A DNA stretch of 64,000 bases from Winogradskyella tangerina (GTDB lineage: Bacteria > Bacteroidota > Bacteroidia > Flavobacteriales > Flavobacteriaceae): positions 62,001 through 126,000 of the forward strand of contig NZ_QERF01000004.1 in assembly GCF_003260205.1 (NCBI RefSeq), written 5' to 3'. The notes under the pieces were generated by a model. That model did not search any database. It was not told the DNA's origin and saw nothing but the letters and a program-made list of their open reading frames with translations. Positions 1 through 8,282 of this stretch are shown here, in pieces. The position numbers and the translations under genes are program-made. Every line of letters starts with the position of its first letter. Positions within the stretch are counted from its first letter, which is position 1.

Positions 1-1
1 C

Positions 2-64
2 ATAAAAGATGTTGTTAAGGATGAGGTTGTGAATATACAGCCCGAGCTACAGACGGAATCCTAA
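2..64 (+). CDS. 3' end of an unidentified gene (partial)
   Basis: Only one forward frame stays open from the window edge, and it ends at the TAA at 62-64. It gives about 20 residues of a hydrophilic tail ending in QPELQTES. A strong hairpin terminator follows about 45 bases later, which fits a real gene end. The tail is too short to identify the protein. Confidence 0.5.
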   Translation: MKDVVKDEVVNIQPELQTES

Positions 65-108
65 ATTTAAGTAAAACATAATCAAGCCGATAGGCTAGTT
101 AAAATAAA

Positions 109-146
109 TAGGATAAAGCTAAAATTTTAGCTTTATCCTATTTTTA
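109..146 (+). terminator. Intrinsic terminator of the partial first gene
   Basis: A perfect inverted repeat of 16 bases per arm (109-124 and 125-140) is followed by a run of T. As the arms abut, the central AAAATTTT would form the loop. It lies between the partial gene and the next forward gene and is the obvious 3' end of the upstream transcript. Confidence 0.8.
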
Positions 147-246
147 TTACCGTTAATCCTATATTTTAAAGGAATTCAAATTTTATTTAGCTTATTTGCT
201 CAACTCCAAATCTATATGATATAAGCTTACAACTAATTTATGTAAA

Positions 247-915
247 ATGTTTACTATTGCTAAGAACCATTTACTACTTATAGTTTTAGCCGTTTTTTGT
301 TTTGTCGGGCATGCACAAGACGAAGAAGTTATCCAAGAGGATAATTCATTTCCCTTTTATAAAATTGAGTTCTATAATCTGCGAGGCACAAATGTCATTG
401 ATGGGGGTGTCGGGTTAGCTTTGATAAATAGCGATTATCCAGATCCTGAAATAGATATGCATTTAAGAATAGGATTTAAACACTATTTTACTGAATCCTT
501 GAATGTTAATCTTTCCTTCAATAGATATAATTTGGCATTCAACGAGACTTTTCATCAGGGTTTTATGTCTTTCGATTTTAATTTAGAATATTTAATTCTT
601 CCTTGTGATGAATTGTCACCATTTATTTACGCCGGTTATGGCTATAATACCACGACCGATTTTGAAAACTCTCAACCAAAAGTGCAGGCTGGTTTAGGTG
701 TAGAATATTTGTTGTTCGACAAAGTAGGGGTTAAATTGTATGGAGAATTCAATTATGCACTTTCAAATGAAATGGAAGGGCTGATCGTACCAGATAATGA
801 TGAATACTTCATCAGAGCTGGCATAGGAATCAACTACTACTTTGGCGGCGAAAAAAGAAAGAACCGCTTGATGGAGAATATCGAAACAGTAATAAATTCT
901 AATTTGCTCGAATAA
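247..915 (+). CDS. Secreted outer-membrane beta-barrel-like protein
   Basis: A 222-residue protein with an N-terminal signal peptide (hydrophobic residues 8-22, cleavage near GHAQ). The mature part is a series of short amphipathic beta strands with alternating aromatic and polar residues (for example FIYAGYGYN and FIRAGIGINYYFGG), the pattern of an outer-membrane barrel. A barrel of about eight strands would fit the length. I do not recognise a named family. The gene lies just before purM but has its own terminator upstream, and a promoter-like box separates it from purM, so it is probably expressed alone. The location is inferred from strand pattern only. Confidence 0.7.
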   Translation: MFTIAKNHLLLIVLAVFCFVGHAQDEEVIQEDNSFPFYKIEFYNLRGTNVIDGGVGLALINSDYPDPEIDMHLRIGFKHYFTESLNVNLSFNRYNLAFNETFHQGFMSFDFNLEYLILPCDELSPFIYAGYGYNTTTDFENSQPKVQAGLGVEYLLFDKVGVKLYGEFNYALSNEMEGLIVPDNDEYFIRAGIGINYYFGGEKRKNRLMENIETVINSNLLE

Positions 916-929
916 TTCATTACTATTCT

Positions 930-937
930 TAATTTTG
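930..937 (+). promoter_or_regulatory. Promoter -7 box of purM
   Basis: TAATTTTG matches the Bacteroidota -7 consensus TAnnTTTG. It lies 26 bases before the purM ATG, giving a short leader. No good -33 TTTG is visible at the usual spacing. Confidence 0.5.
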
Positions 938-963
938 CAAAACCAATATCATAATAAATAATA

Positions 964-2142
964 ATGAGTAATTCGGTTAGCAAAAGATATGCCCAGAGAG
1001 GCGTTTCTGCCTCAAAGGAAGATGTTCATAATGCCATTAAAAATATTGACAAAGGCCTATTTCCCAAGGCTTTTTGTAAAATCGTTCCCGACTACTTAAC
1101 AAATGATGATCAGTATTGCCTTATAATGCATGCCGATGGTGCTGGCACAAAGTCATCTCTTGCCTATATGTATTGGAAAGAAACAGGCGATCTTTCTGTC
1201 TGGAAAGGTATTGCCCAAGATGCCTTAATTATGAATATTGACGACTTGCTATGTGTCGGTGCTACGGATAACATAATGCTATCTTCTACGATAGGTAGAA
1301 ATAAGAATCTAATTCCAGGCGAAGTGATCTCTGCTATTATTAACGGTACAGAAGAATTAATCGAAGATCTAAAGAAATTTGGAGTTACGGTGCATTCTAC
1401 CGGTGGAGAAACTGCCGATGTTGGTGATCTGGTTCGTACGATCATAGTCGATTCTACAGTGACAGCCCGCATGAAACGTACCGACGTTATTGATAATGTG
1501 AATATATCTGAAGGTGATGTAATTGTTGGTTTGGCTTCCTTCGGAAAAGCAAGCTATGAAACGGAATATAATGGCGGAATGGGCAGTAACGGATTAACCT
1601 CTGCTAGGCACGATGTCTTCTCCAAGTATTTGGCTAGCACATATCCTGAAAGTTTTGATGCATCTGTTCCTGAAGATTTAGTGTACTCAGGACAAGTAAA
1701 GCTCACAGACCCTGTAGAAAATTCTCCTTTAGATGCAGGGAAGTTGGTATTGTCGCCGACTAGAACTTATGCACCAATCATTAAGGCGATATTGAACAAG
1801 TACAATAGCGATGCCATTCATGGGATGATTCATTGTAGTGGCGGTGCTCAAACCAAAATCCTTCACTTTATCGAAAACTTACATGTCATTAAGGATAACA
1901 TGTTTGAAATTCCACCGTTATTTAAGCTTATTCAAGAGCAATCTAAGACCGATTGGAAGGAAATGTATCAGGTATTCAACTGTGGTCACAGAATGGAGCT
2001 TTATGTAAAACCTGAAGTCGCTGAAGATATTATTTCAATTTCAGAATCCTTCAATGTCGATGCTCAAATTATTGGAAGGGTAGAGGCTTCAGACTCAAAA
2101 AAGCTAACTATCAATAGTGAATACGGTACTTTCGAATATTAA
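964..2142 (+). CDS. purM: Phosphoribosylformylglycinamidine cyclo-ligase (AIR synthase)
   Basis: A 392-residue PurM-family protein that closes the imidazole ring in de novo purine synthesis, using ATP to turn FGAM into aminoimidazole ribotide. The family signatures are visible: HADGAGTK at residues 56-63, MNIDDLLCVGA at 90-100, and a glycine-rich STGGETADVGDL segment in the middle. The length is above the roughly 345 residues of the E. coli enzyme and fits the divergent PurM form of Bacteroidota. The enzyme is cytoplasmic. It is preceded by its own promoter-like box and followed after 9 bases by the DUF3078 gene, so the two may be co-transcribed. No other purine gene of the pathway is adjacent except purU further along. 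Confidence 0.92.
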   Translation: MSNSVSKRYAQRGVSASKEDVHNAIKNIDKGLFPKAFCKIVPDYLTNDDQYCLIMHADGAGTKSSLAYMYWKETGDLSVWKGIAQDALIMNIDDLLCVGATDNIMLSSTIGRNKNLIPGEVISAIINGTEELIEDLKKFGVTVHSTGGETADVGDLVRTIIVDSTVTARMKRTDVIDNVNISEGDVIVGLASFGKASYETEYNGGMGSNGLTSARHDVFSKYLASTYPESFDASVPEDLVYSGQVKLTDPVENSPLDAGKLVLSPTRTYAPIIKAILNKYNSDAIHGMIHCSGGAQTKILHFIENLHVIKDNMFEIPPLFKLIQEQSKTDWKEMYQVFNCGHRMELYVKPEVAEDIISISESFNVDAQIIGRVEASDSKKLTINSEYGTFEY

Positions 2143-2151
2143 TAAATAGGT

Positions 2152-3159
2152 ATGAAAATTTCCAGATGTATCCTTGTCGTTATATTAATTCTATTCGCCA
2201 TTAATATTAACGCTCAACCCGATTCGCTGTATTTCAAAGAAGACAAAAAACCAGACGTAATTTATGGCTGGTCAACGAAAAAAGATGTCGGATTTTATCT
2301 AAATCAGGTGTCCTTTACAAATTGGAACGCCGGTGGTGCCAATTCAATTTCAGCAATAATTAGTGGAAAGGCAGTAGCTAGATACAAACAAGAAAAATTA
2401 TTCTGGAATTCATCTTTAGTCTTGCGCTATGGTCTTAATAAACAGGAAGCGGAGCCGATTTTTAAAACCGAGGATGTTATCGAAGTGGTTTCAAATTTTG
2501 GAATTGAAAAAAATCCACAAAGTAATTGGTTTTATTCAGCGCGATTTAGTTTTAACACCCAATTTGCCAATGGATTTAGTAGTCCCAATTCAGAGCAGCC
2601 TATTTCGAGATTTTTAGCGCCAGGTTATGTCTTTTTAGGTATTGGAATGGAATATGGTCGACATATAGAAAGGTTGTCATTTTATGGCTCACCGTTTACC
2701 TTGAAGACCACTTTTGTTCTAGACGAGACGCTATCTAATCAAGGTGCATTTGGTGTAGATCCTGCCATTTTTGATCTTGAAGGAAATATAATAAGAGAAG
2801 GCAAGAAAACGCGTCAGGAATTAGGAATACTATTTACAGGACAATTTGAAGACGAAGTATTTGAAAATATGAATTTGAATACTCGAGTACGATTATATAC
2901 AGATTACCTCAATAGTTTCGGAAATATTGATTTCGACTGGGAAGTTAATCTAGATATGAAGGTCAACAAGTATGTTCAGGCGACTTTTGGATCCCATCTG
3001 CGTTATGATAATGATATTAAAGTTGAAGTAGAACGAAATGAAATGACCAATGAAGAAGTAGTCGTTGAAGGTGCTAGAATGCAATGGAAGCAGTTGCTTG
3101 GTGTTGGTGTTGTTGTAGACTTAGATACCATTTTTAATAAAGAGAATAAAGCACTCTAG
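2152..3159 (+). CDS. DUF3078 outer-membrane beta-barrel protein
   Basis: A 335-residue protein with a signal peptide (hydrophobic residues 6-18, cleavage near NAQ). The region from about residue 40 (WSTKKDVGFYLNQVSFTNWN AGG, read with the last three residues adjoining) carries the DUF3078 signature: an aromatic-rich start with the conserved FTNWNAGG. The rest alternates in beta-strand fashion and ends without a lipobox or sorting domain. This family is predicted to sit in the outer membrane of Bacteroidota; no substrate or role is established. It starts 9 bases after purM and ends 7 bases before a converging ABC gene on the other strand. Confidence 0.85.
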   Translation: MKISRCILVVILILFAININAQPDSLYFKEDKKPDVIYGWSTKKDVGFYLNQVSFTNWNAGGANSISAIISGKAVARYKQEKLFWNSSLVLRYGLNKQEAEPIFKTEDVIEVVSNFGIEKNPQSNWFYSARFSFNTQFANGFSSPNSEQPISRFLAPGYVFLGIGMEYGRHIERLSFYGSPFTLKTTFVLDETLSNQGAFGVDPAIFDLEGNIIREGKKTRQELGILFTGQFEDEVFENMNLNTRVRLYTDYLNSFGNIDFDWEVNLDMKVNKYVQATFGSHLRYDNDIKVEVERNEMTNEEVVVEGARMQWKQLLGVGVVVDLDTIFNKENKAL

Positions 3160-3166
3160 TTTTCTT

Positions 3167-3814
3167 TCAATTTAGGTAATTATAATCCTCAAGTTCCGTC
3201 AATTCATTGATTTTTTTGGTCGCACCATTTTTAATGAGATAAATATCATCAGAACAGTCTATCACATGTTCATACATATGGTCTGAAAGGATAACGACCT
3301 TCTCCTTTTTTTCTTCGAGAATAAGTGTTTTAATACGTTCAACATATAGAGGAGCAATGTGTGAAAACGGCTCGTCTAAGAAAATAATTTTACTTTTCGA
3401 CTTTAGTATAATAAAAGTCTCAACAACACGGCGTTCGCCACCAGAAAGTTGATTAAACTTTGAATTTTTATATTTTAAAAACCCCTCGAAATGTTCAATA
3501 AAGTCCGTCCAGTTAACGCCGTATAATTTAAAAGCAAAAGACAATTTTAGTCTTGAAGGGATAAAATTATATTGTGGTAAAAACTTCACAAGATTAGTTT
3601 TATAAAGCGGTATCTGAATAGGTTTCTTATCAATTCTCACCATCTTATACTTTGGCCTTAAATTACCAAAGGCGATGTTCATCAGGCTACTTTTACCACA
3701 GCCATTACGGCCAAGTACAGAAGTCACTCTTCCCGTTTCAGCCTTGAGGTAAATTCCACCTAAAATGCGTTTGCTTTTAAAGGATAATTCTACGTTGTCT
3801 ATTTCAAAAATCAA
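3167..3814 (-). CDS. Small ABC transporter ATP-binding protein
   Basis: A 215-residue ABC ATPase. Walker A GRNGCGKS is at residues 35-42, the Q-loop glutamine at 81, the signature LSGGE at 123-127, and Walker B IIFLDEP at 143-149, followed by a switch histidine in LSDHMYEH. All catalytic elements are intact, so it should hydrolyse ATP. The start codon is TTG at 3814; no in-frame ATG precedes Walker A, and the TTG places the usual first strand (IFEIDNVELSF) correctly. It is the last gene of a three-gene cassette with two tiny membrane proteins (12 bases after the nearer one), which probably form its membrane part. The substrate is unknown. Confidence 0.88.
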   Translation of the reverse strand: MIFEIDNVELSFKSKRILGGIYLKAETGRVTSVLGRNGCGKSSLMNIAFGNLRPKYKMVRIDKKPIQIPLYKTNLVKFLPQYNFIPSRLKLSFAFKLYGVNWTDFIEHFEGFLKYKNSKFNQLSGGERRVVETFIILKSKSKIIFLDEPFSHIAPLYVERIKTLILEEKKEKVVILSDHMYEHVIDCSDDIYLIKNGATKKINELTELEDYNYLN

Positions 3815-3826
3815 TGGGTAATAGTT

Positions 3827-4102
3827 TTAAAAAATAAATAAAATTAGAAGCGTTAAAAAGCTATCAATAATGAACATAGACGTAAACAAAATCCATGGCG
3901 ATAATCCCAGATTTTTATAGAAGGTAAATTGCCGTTTATTACTCGTTTCATTCATAAAGTACCAAGTAAATAGCGTGAGAAATAACTTTGTTAAAAGCGC
4001 TAAAATATAATGCGATTGAAGCCAGATGAATAGCAAGTTTAATACTAAGGACCAAGCCAAAAATTGCCTGTAAAACTGTAGAATAATTACTGCACGATTC
4101 AT
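3827..4102 (-). CDS. Small membrane protein, probable ABC partner (paralog of the next gene)
   Basis: A 91-residue protein that is almost all hydrophobic, with about three membrane segments (near residues 13-28, 32-50 and 70-91). It aligns along its length with the neighbouring upstream gene: both share ILAL.TKLFL, then a polar loop, then FYK..G.S...F....F..DS..T. The two genes therefore arose by duplication. Its position between that paralog (2 bases away) and an ABC ATPase (12 bases away) suggests the pair forms the transmembrane part of one transporter. Each is far smaller than a normal ABC permease. No known family is recognised. Confidence 0.72.
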   Translation of the reverse strand: MNRAVIILQFYRQFLAWSLVLNLLFIWLQSHYILALLTKLFLTLFTWYFMNETSNKRQFTFYKNLGLSPWILFTSMFIIDSFLTLLILFIF

Positions 4103-4104
4103 AA

Positions 4105-4401
4105 TTATATGAATCCTTTTATGAGTAGCAAGAATGTGCAGGTTATGAGGCTGTCGAAAATAAAGATTGTGCTAAAAAATTTAAAGTGCGATACACCTCT
4201 GATCTTATAAAACTTCAGGCGCTGTCTCAGTCGTCTGTCGCTTACCATGATCCATAACAAAAACACCAGAAATAATTTGGTACATAACGCCAAAATCAAT
4301 GCCGGATTAATAACCGTAATAGCAATGGTCACCAAAAAGGACCATAATGCTAGCGGCTTATAATAGTTTAGTATAGAGGTGAACTGCCTTAGCATATACA
4401 T
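4105..4401 (-). CDS. Small membrane protein, probable ABC partner (first gene of cassette)
   Basis: A membrane protein of about 98 residues, paralogous to the gene directly downstream. The frame is open back to a TTG at 4452 (115 residues), but aligning it to its paralog puts the matching start at the ATGs at 4401 or 4395, so I use 4401. It has about three membrane segments separated by a basic loop (SDRRLRQRLKFYK). It is the promoter-proximal gene of the three-gene cassette, which runs opposite to the prfA gene whose start is about 100 bases away. The function is inferred only from the ATPase neighbour. Confidence 0.68.
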   Translation of the reverse strand: MYMLRQFTSILNYYKPLALWSFLVTIAITVINPALILALCTKLFLVFLLWIMVSDRRLRQRLKFYKIRGVSHFKFFSTIFIFDSLITCTFLLLIKGFI

Positions 4402-4477
4402 ACAACGTACAACCCATAAAAAATATTTTTCAAACAGCTCTACAAATTTCAAGTGCCATAAAATCCATAAAAAATTG

Positions 4478-4485
4478 TACTTTTG
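4478..4485 (+). promoter_or_regulatory. Promoter -7 box of prfA
   Basis: TACTTTTG fits the Bacteroidota -7 consensus TAnnTTTG and lies 21 bases before the prfA ATG. The divergent ABC cassette begins on the other side. A -33 element is not convincing. Confidence 0.5.
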
Positions 4486-4506
4486 ACTTCAATTTTTTGA
4501 AGACCG

Positions 4507-5583
4507 ATGTTAGAGAAAATTCAGATAGTAAAACAACGATTCGATGAGGTTAATGATCTCATAATTCAGCCCGATATTATTGCCGATCAGAAACGATATA
4601 TTCAACTTAATAAAGAATATAAAGATCTAAAGCAGATCGTAGATAAAGGCAATATTTACAAAACCCTTTTAGATAATATCGCTGAAGCTGAAGAGATTAT
4701 TTCTGATGGTTCAGATGCTGAGATGGTGGAAATGGCCAAAATGGAACTCGACGATGCCAAGGAAGCCCTGCCAAAGATAGAGGAGGAAATTAGATTTTTA
4801 CTAATTCCAAAAGATCCTGATGATGCCAAAAATGTAGTTGTTGAGGTCAGAGCAGGTACAGGTGGTGATGAAGCAAGTATTTTTGCTGGTGACCTTTACA
4901 GAATGTATTCTAAATACTGTAGCGATAAAGGTTGGAGTACTAGTGTTGTAAGTATGAACGAAGGTACCTCAGGTGGTTTTAAAGAAATAATTTTCGAAGT
5001 TACTGGTGAAGATGTCTATGGAACGCTAAAGTTTGAAGCAGGTGTTCATCGTGTTCAGCGTGTACCACAAACCGAAACCCAAGGTCGTGTGCATACAAGT
5101 GCAGCCACGGTTATCGTTTTGCCTGAAGCTGAAGAATTCGATTTTGAACTCGATATGACCGAAGTTCGAATAGAGCGCACCACATCCACTGGTCCAGGTG
5201 GTCAGTCGGTGAATACAACCTATTCGGCAATTAAATTACATCACGAGCCAACCGGAATGATTGTAAGTTGCCAGGATCAAAAATCATCGCACAAAAATTT
5301 AGAGAAAGCCCTTAAGGTATTGCGTTCTAGACTTTATGAAGAAGAGATGCGTAAGCGTCAGGAAGCAGATTCAGAGAAGCGTAAAAGTATGGTAAGCTCG
5401 GGAGATCGAAGTGCAAAAATTAGAACTTATAATTATCCTCAAGGTCGTGTAACGGATCACAGAATAGGTTTAACATTATATGATCTTCAGAATATTATAA
5501 ATGGTGATATCCAAAAGATCATAGATGAACTTATGTTAGCAGAAAACACTGAATTGTTGAAAGCTAGCGGAGACATAATTTAA
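4507..5583 (+). CDS. prfA: Peptide chain release factor 1
   Basis: A 358-residue class I release factor that recognises UAA and UAG and triggers peptide release on the ribosome. The peptidyl-tRNA hydrolysis motif GGQ is at residues 231-233 within [10 protein letters not shown]. The tripeptide anticodon site is PQT at 187-189, the P-x-T form typical of RF1 rather than the SPF of RF2. The N-terminal helical domain, the GTGGDEAS motif near 117-124 and the C-terminal tail are all present, and the length is normal. The gene ends with a good terminator and is followed by pyrF on the same strand. Confidence 0.96.
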   Translation: MLEKIQIVKQRFDEVNDLIIQPDIIADQKRYIQLNKEYKDLKQIVDKGNIYKTLLDNIAEAEEIISDGSDAEMVEMAKMELDDAKEALPKIEEEIRFLLIPKDPDDAKNVVVEVRAGTGGDEASIFAGDLYRMYSKYCSDKGWSTSVVSMNEGTSGGFKEIIFEVTGEDVYGTLKFEAGVHRVQRVPQTETQGRVHTSAATVIVLPEAEEFDFELDMTEVRIERTTSTGPGGQSVNTTYSAIKLHHEPTGMIVSCQDQKSSHKNLEKALKVLRSRLYEEEMRKRQEADSEKRKSMVSSGDRSAKIRTYNYPQGRVTDHRIGLTLYDLQNIINGDIQKIIDELMLAENTELLKASGDII

Positions 5584-5587
5584 ATTT

Positions 5588-5611
5588 AAGCCTCATGTTG
5601 AGGCTTTTTTA
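5588..5611 (+). terminator. Intrinsic terminator of prfA
   Basis: An 8-base stem (5588-5595 with 5599-5606), a TGT loop, and a T run directly after. It starts 4 bases after the prfA stop. Confidence 0.85.
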
Positions 5612-5693
5612 TTTTGAAATTTCTTCGGAAGCAAGAGTTAATTACAGAGTATAAAAAAATAATGAGATTCCTGTGTTTACAGGGATGATATAT

Positions 5694-6518
5694 ATGACAA
5701 CAAAGCAACTTGTAGAACAGATCCATAAAAAGCAATCTTTCCTTTGTATAGGCTTAGATGTTGATCTCAATAAAATTCCGACGCATCTCTTAAAAGAGGA
5801 TGACCCAATTTTTGCTTTTAATAAAGCCATAATTGATGCCACACACCATTTGTGTGTTGCTTATAAACCTAACACAGCGTTTTATGAAGCCTATGGTATT
5901 AAAGGTTGGCAAGCTTTGGAGAAAACAATCAATTATCTCAATACCAATCATCCTGAGATCTACACCATTGCTGACGCCAAACGCGGTGATATTGGTAATA
6001 CGAGTTCAATGTATGCGAAGGCCTTTTTTGAAGACTTAGGTTTCGATAGTGTTACAGTGGCGCCCTATATGGGAAAAGATTCAGTAGAACCGTTTCTGGC
6101 GTTTAAGGACAAGCATACCATTCTATTAGCCCTGACTTCTAACCAGGGTGCTTTTGATTTTCAAACAAAAATGCTTGATGGCGAAGAGCTTTATAAACGC
6201 GTTTTGCAAACCTCAAAAACTTGGAATAATTCAGAAAATCTCATGTATGTAGTAGGTGCTACTAAAGCTGAATTTTTAGCAGATATTCGTAAAATTATTG
6301 CTGATAGTTTTCTACTAGTTCCAGGTGTTGGCGCTCAAGGTGGTAATCTGCAAGATGTATGCAAATATGGAATGAATGACTCGGTCGGTTTACTAATTAA
6401 TTCTTCTAGAGGAATAATTTATACATCTCAAGATGAAGATTTTGCGATTGCCTCAGCTAAGAAGGCAGAAGAATTACAACTTCAAATGTCTGAAGAGTTA
6501 AAGCGTAAATTCTCATAA
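5694..6518 (+). CDS. pyrF: Orotidine 5'-phosphate decarboxylase
   Basis: A 274-residue enzyme that decarboxylates OMP to UMP, the last step of de novo pyrimidine synthesis. The catalytic Asp-Lys-Asp cluster is seen as DAKRGDIGN at residues 94-102. The C-terminal phosphate-binding part appears as [10 protein letters not shown] and NSSRGIIY. The length fits the longer PyrF type found in Bacteroidota. An upstream in-frame ATG at 5673 exists, but the one at 5694 (MTTKQLVEQ) matches the usual start. The stop TAA overlaps the next ATG by one base, so pyrF and the following gene are translated from one message. Confidence 0.93.
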   Translation: MTTKQLVEQIHKKQSFLCIGLDVDLNKIPTHLLKEDDPIFAFNKAIIDATHHLCVAYKPNTAFYEAYGIKGWQALEKTINYLNTNHPEIYTIADAKRGDIGNTSSMYAKAFFEDLGFDSVTVAPYMGKDSVEPFLAFKDKHTILLALTSNQGAFDFQTKMLDGEELYKRVLQTSKTWNNSENLMYVVGATKAEFLADIRKIIADSFLLVPGVGAQGGNLQDVCKYGMNDSVGLLINSSRGIIYTSQDEDFAIASAKKAEELQLQMSEELKRKFS

Positions 6519-7303
6519 TGATTTACAAGGATCAGCTGAATCGTGAAATACGCTTAAAAGGTACTCCAAAAAGAATTATTTCCATTGTTCCTTCACAAAC
6601 AGAATTATTAGTTGATCTTGGCATAGAACAAGCGCTCGTTGGGATTACCAAGTTCTGTATTCATCCACACCAGCTTAGAAAGGAAAAATCAATAGTAGGA
6701 GGCACCAAGCAAGTTCATCTTGATAAGATAAAAGCTCTAGAGCCAGATATCATTCTTTGCAATAAGGAAGAAAATACCAAGGAGATGATAGAAGCATTAG
6801 AGTCTATTGCACCTGTTCATGTTAGCGATATTGACTCTTTAGAAGATTGCTATGATCTTATTTATAGCTATGGTGAATTATTTAAAGTTACTTCTAAAGC
6901 TTTAGAAATGATATCGAATATTCAAAACGAAAGAGAGCGTTTTCAAGCTAAAATCACAAAAGGGTTGTGGCCAAAAGTAGCCTATTTCATTTGGAAAAAA
7001 CCATGGATGGTGGTTGGATCTAACACCTTTATTAACACCATGCTAAAAGAAGCAGGTTTCTTAAATGTGTTTGAACATGAAACGCGCTACCCTGAGATTC
7101 AATTAGATCATTCATGTTTGAAGGAGGCATCGCATATTTTTTTATCAAGTGAGCCCTATCCTTTTAAATCACAACACGTAGAAGAATTGAGAAATCACTT
7201 TCCAAATAAAACTATTGAGATCGTTGATGGCGAAATGTTCTCGTGGTATGGCAGTCGGCTTCAAAAAGCTTTTCAATACTTTGAATCTATTCATTCAAAA
7301 TAA
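6518..7303 (+). CDS. Helical-backbone metal receptor (BtuF-like), no signal peptide
   Basis: A 261-residue protein of the class III periplasmic binding-protein fold that binds cobalamin or ferric siderophores. The start RIISIVPSQTELLVDLG and the following LVGIT, then VHLDKIKALEPDIILCN, are typical of BtuF/FepB-type receptors, as is the second-lobe MVVGSNTFINTMLKEAG. There is no signal peptide: the first strand begins only 18 residues from the start. The ATG overlaps the pyrF stop by one base, so the short N terminus is firm. A cytoplasmic receptor-like protein is odd for this family; it may be a cytoplasmic ligand-binding protein. The ligand is unknown. Confidence 0.82.
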   Translation: MIYKDQLNREIRLKGTPKRIISIVPSQTELLVDLGIEQALVGITKFCIHPHQLRKEKSIVGGTKQVHLDKIKALEPDIILCNKEENTKEMIEALESIAPVHVSDIDSLEDCYDLIYSYGELFKVTSKALEMISNIQNERERFQAKITKGLWPKVAYFIWKKPWMVVGSNTFINTMLKEAGFLNVFEHETRYPEIQLDHSCLKEASHIFLSSEPYPFKSQHVEELRNHFPNKTIEIVDGEMFSWYGSRLQKAFQYFESIHSK

Positions 7304-7307
7304 AAAA

Positions 7308-7332
7308 GTCGGTACCTAACTAAAATACCGAC
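7308..7332. promoter_or_regulatory. Hairpin downstream of the receptor gene
   Basis: A 7-base perfect stem (GTCGGTA at 7308-7314 with TACCGAC at 7326-7332) and an 11-base loop. It has A bases before it and only weak T after, so on the forward strand it is a poor terminator. It may end forward transcripts inefficiently or act in RNA of either strand. Confidence 0.4.
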
Positions 7333-7334
7333 CT

Positions 7335-7380
7335 TAATCTAACTAACTGTTCTAATCTCTTTTAAGACTTAATCTCTTTT
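7335..7380. repeat. Three iterated TAATCT elements, 17-18 bases apart
   Basis: TAATCT occurs at 7335, 7353 and 7370; the last two extend to the 11-base TAATCTCTTTT. They lie in the 176-base gap between the receptor gene and the next secreted protein. The function is unknown. Binding of a regulator is possible but not shown. Confidence 0.4.
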
Positions 7381-7479
7381 GCTTTACAAAGATGTTGACT
7401 TTCGGGCACTTAAATGTTATGTTAATATTAGCATATAATTAAATATAGTTTAATAACTTTAGTAGAAACTATATCAATC

Positions 7480-7986
7480 ATGAGATCAATTTACACGCTC
7501 GCCGTAATGCTCCTATTTACCGTTTCCTCACTTGCACAGAATAAGGCCTGTAATTGTTGTTCGGAAACCCACGCTGAATTCGATTTTTGGGTAGGCACAT
7601 GGGAAGTTACTAATCCGAATGGAACCAAGGCTGGTGAAAACGTCATTGAGAAAGTTCAGGATAATTGTATTTTACAAGAAAACTGGACGAGCGCTACACC
7701 AGGATACACCGGAACCAGTAATAATTTCTACAATTACAAGGCCAAACAATGGGAACAAATTTGGGTTGATAATCAAGGGCAAAGTCTTCATTTAAAAGGA
7801 AATAAGGTTGGAAATCAAATGATTTTAAGAACGGATGATGAGACCAATGCTGAAGGTAAAACCTTTTATCATCGCGTAACATGGACAGACAATGAAGATG
7901 GTACCGTACGCCAATTGTGGGAAACCATAACTGAAGGTAAGGAAGTTGCTATAGCCTTTGATGGGTTATATAAACGTAAAGAGTGA
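7480..7986 (+). CDS. Secreted DUF1579-like protein
   Basis: A 168-residue protein with a signal peptide (residues 1-20, cleavage after SLAQ). A cysteine cluster (CNCC at 24-27) follows. The core begins HAEFDFWVGTWEV and continues with short beta strands such as NCILQENWTS and KQWEQIWVD. That FDFWVGTWEV start and the strand order resemble the DUF1579 group of lipocalin-like barrels. It is probably periplasmic or exported. No ligand can be read from the sequence. It converges with the small reverse-strand gene that ends at the adjoining base. Confidence 0.75.
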   Translation: MRSIYTLAVMLLFTVSSLAQNKACNCCSETHAEFDFWVGTWEVTNPNGTKAGENVIEKVQDNCILQENWTSATPGYTGTSNNFYNYKAKQWEQIWVDNQGQSLHLKGNKVGNQMILRTDDETNAEGKTFYHRVTWTDNEDGTVRQLWETITEGKEVAIAFDGLYKRKE

Positions 7987-8184
7987 TCAGTTAGCCTGAA
8001 TGGCCGATTCTCCAATAATAAACTTTAACTTGTTCAATTCATGTAATACAATGGTAGCTCTGTATTCAGAGATATCACTAAGTGCATGATCTGACTGTCT
8101 CAGATTATAAGCATCTTCAATGAGTTGGAGGTACTTTTGTTTTAATTTTGACTGCTTTCTGAGCAGTTTCTCTGAATTAGACAC
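7987..8184 (-). CDS. Small helical hypothetical protein (Lacal_2735-like)
   Basis: A 65-residue, strongly helical and charged protein without membrane segments or cysteines. The pattern KLKQKYLQLIEDAYNL followed by S.......A resembles the short Lacal_2735/DUF6435 proteins common in Flavobacteriaceae, but the match is from memory and weak. The only possible start in frame is a GTG at 8184. Its stop adjoins the stop of the converging secreted-protein gene, a tight arrangement that supports it being a real gene. The role is unknown. Confidence 0.55.
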   Translation of the reverse strand: MSNSEKLLRKQSKLKQKYLQLIEDAYNLRQSDHALSDISEYRATIVLHELNKLKFIIGESAIQAN

Positions 8185-8282
8185 AACGATGGTTATTAAT
8201 TAATGATGTTAAATTAATAAATAATCATATACGTTTTAACAAATTGTTTAAAACTTTAACAAATAAATTAAACAGTCGTTAT

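Noticed and set aside
5673..5693. Earlier start codon for pyrF
   Set aside because: The extra seven residues (MFTGMIY) are not found in the usual PyrF start, and the ATG at 5694 matches the family.
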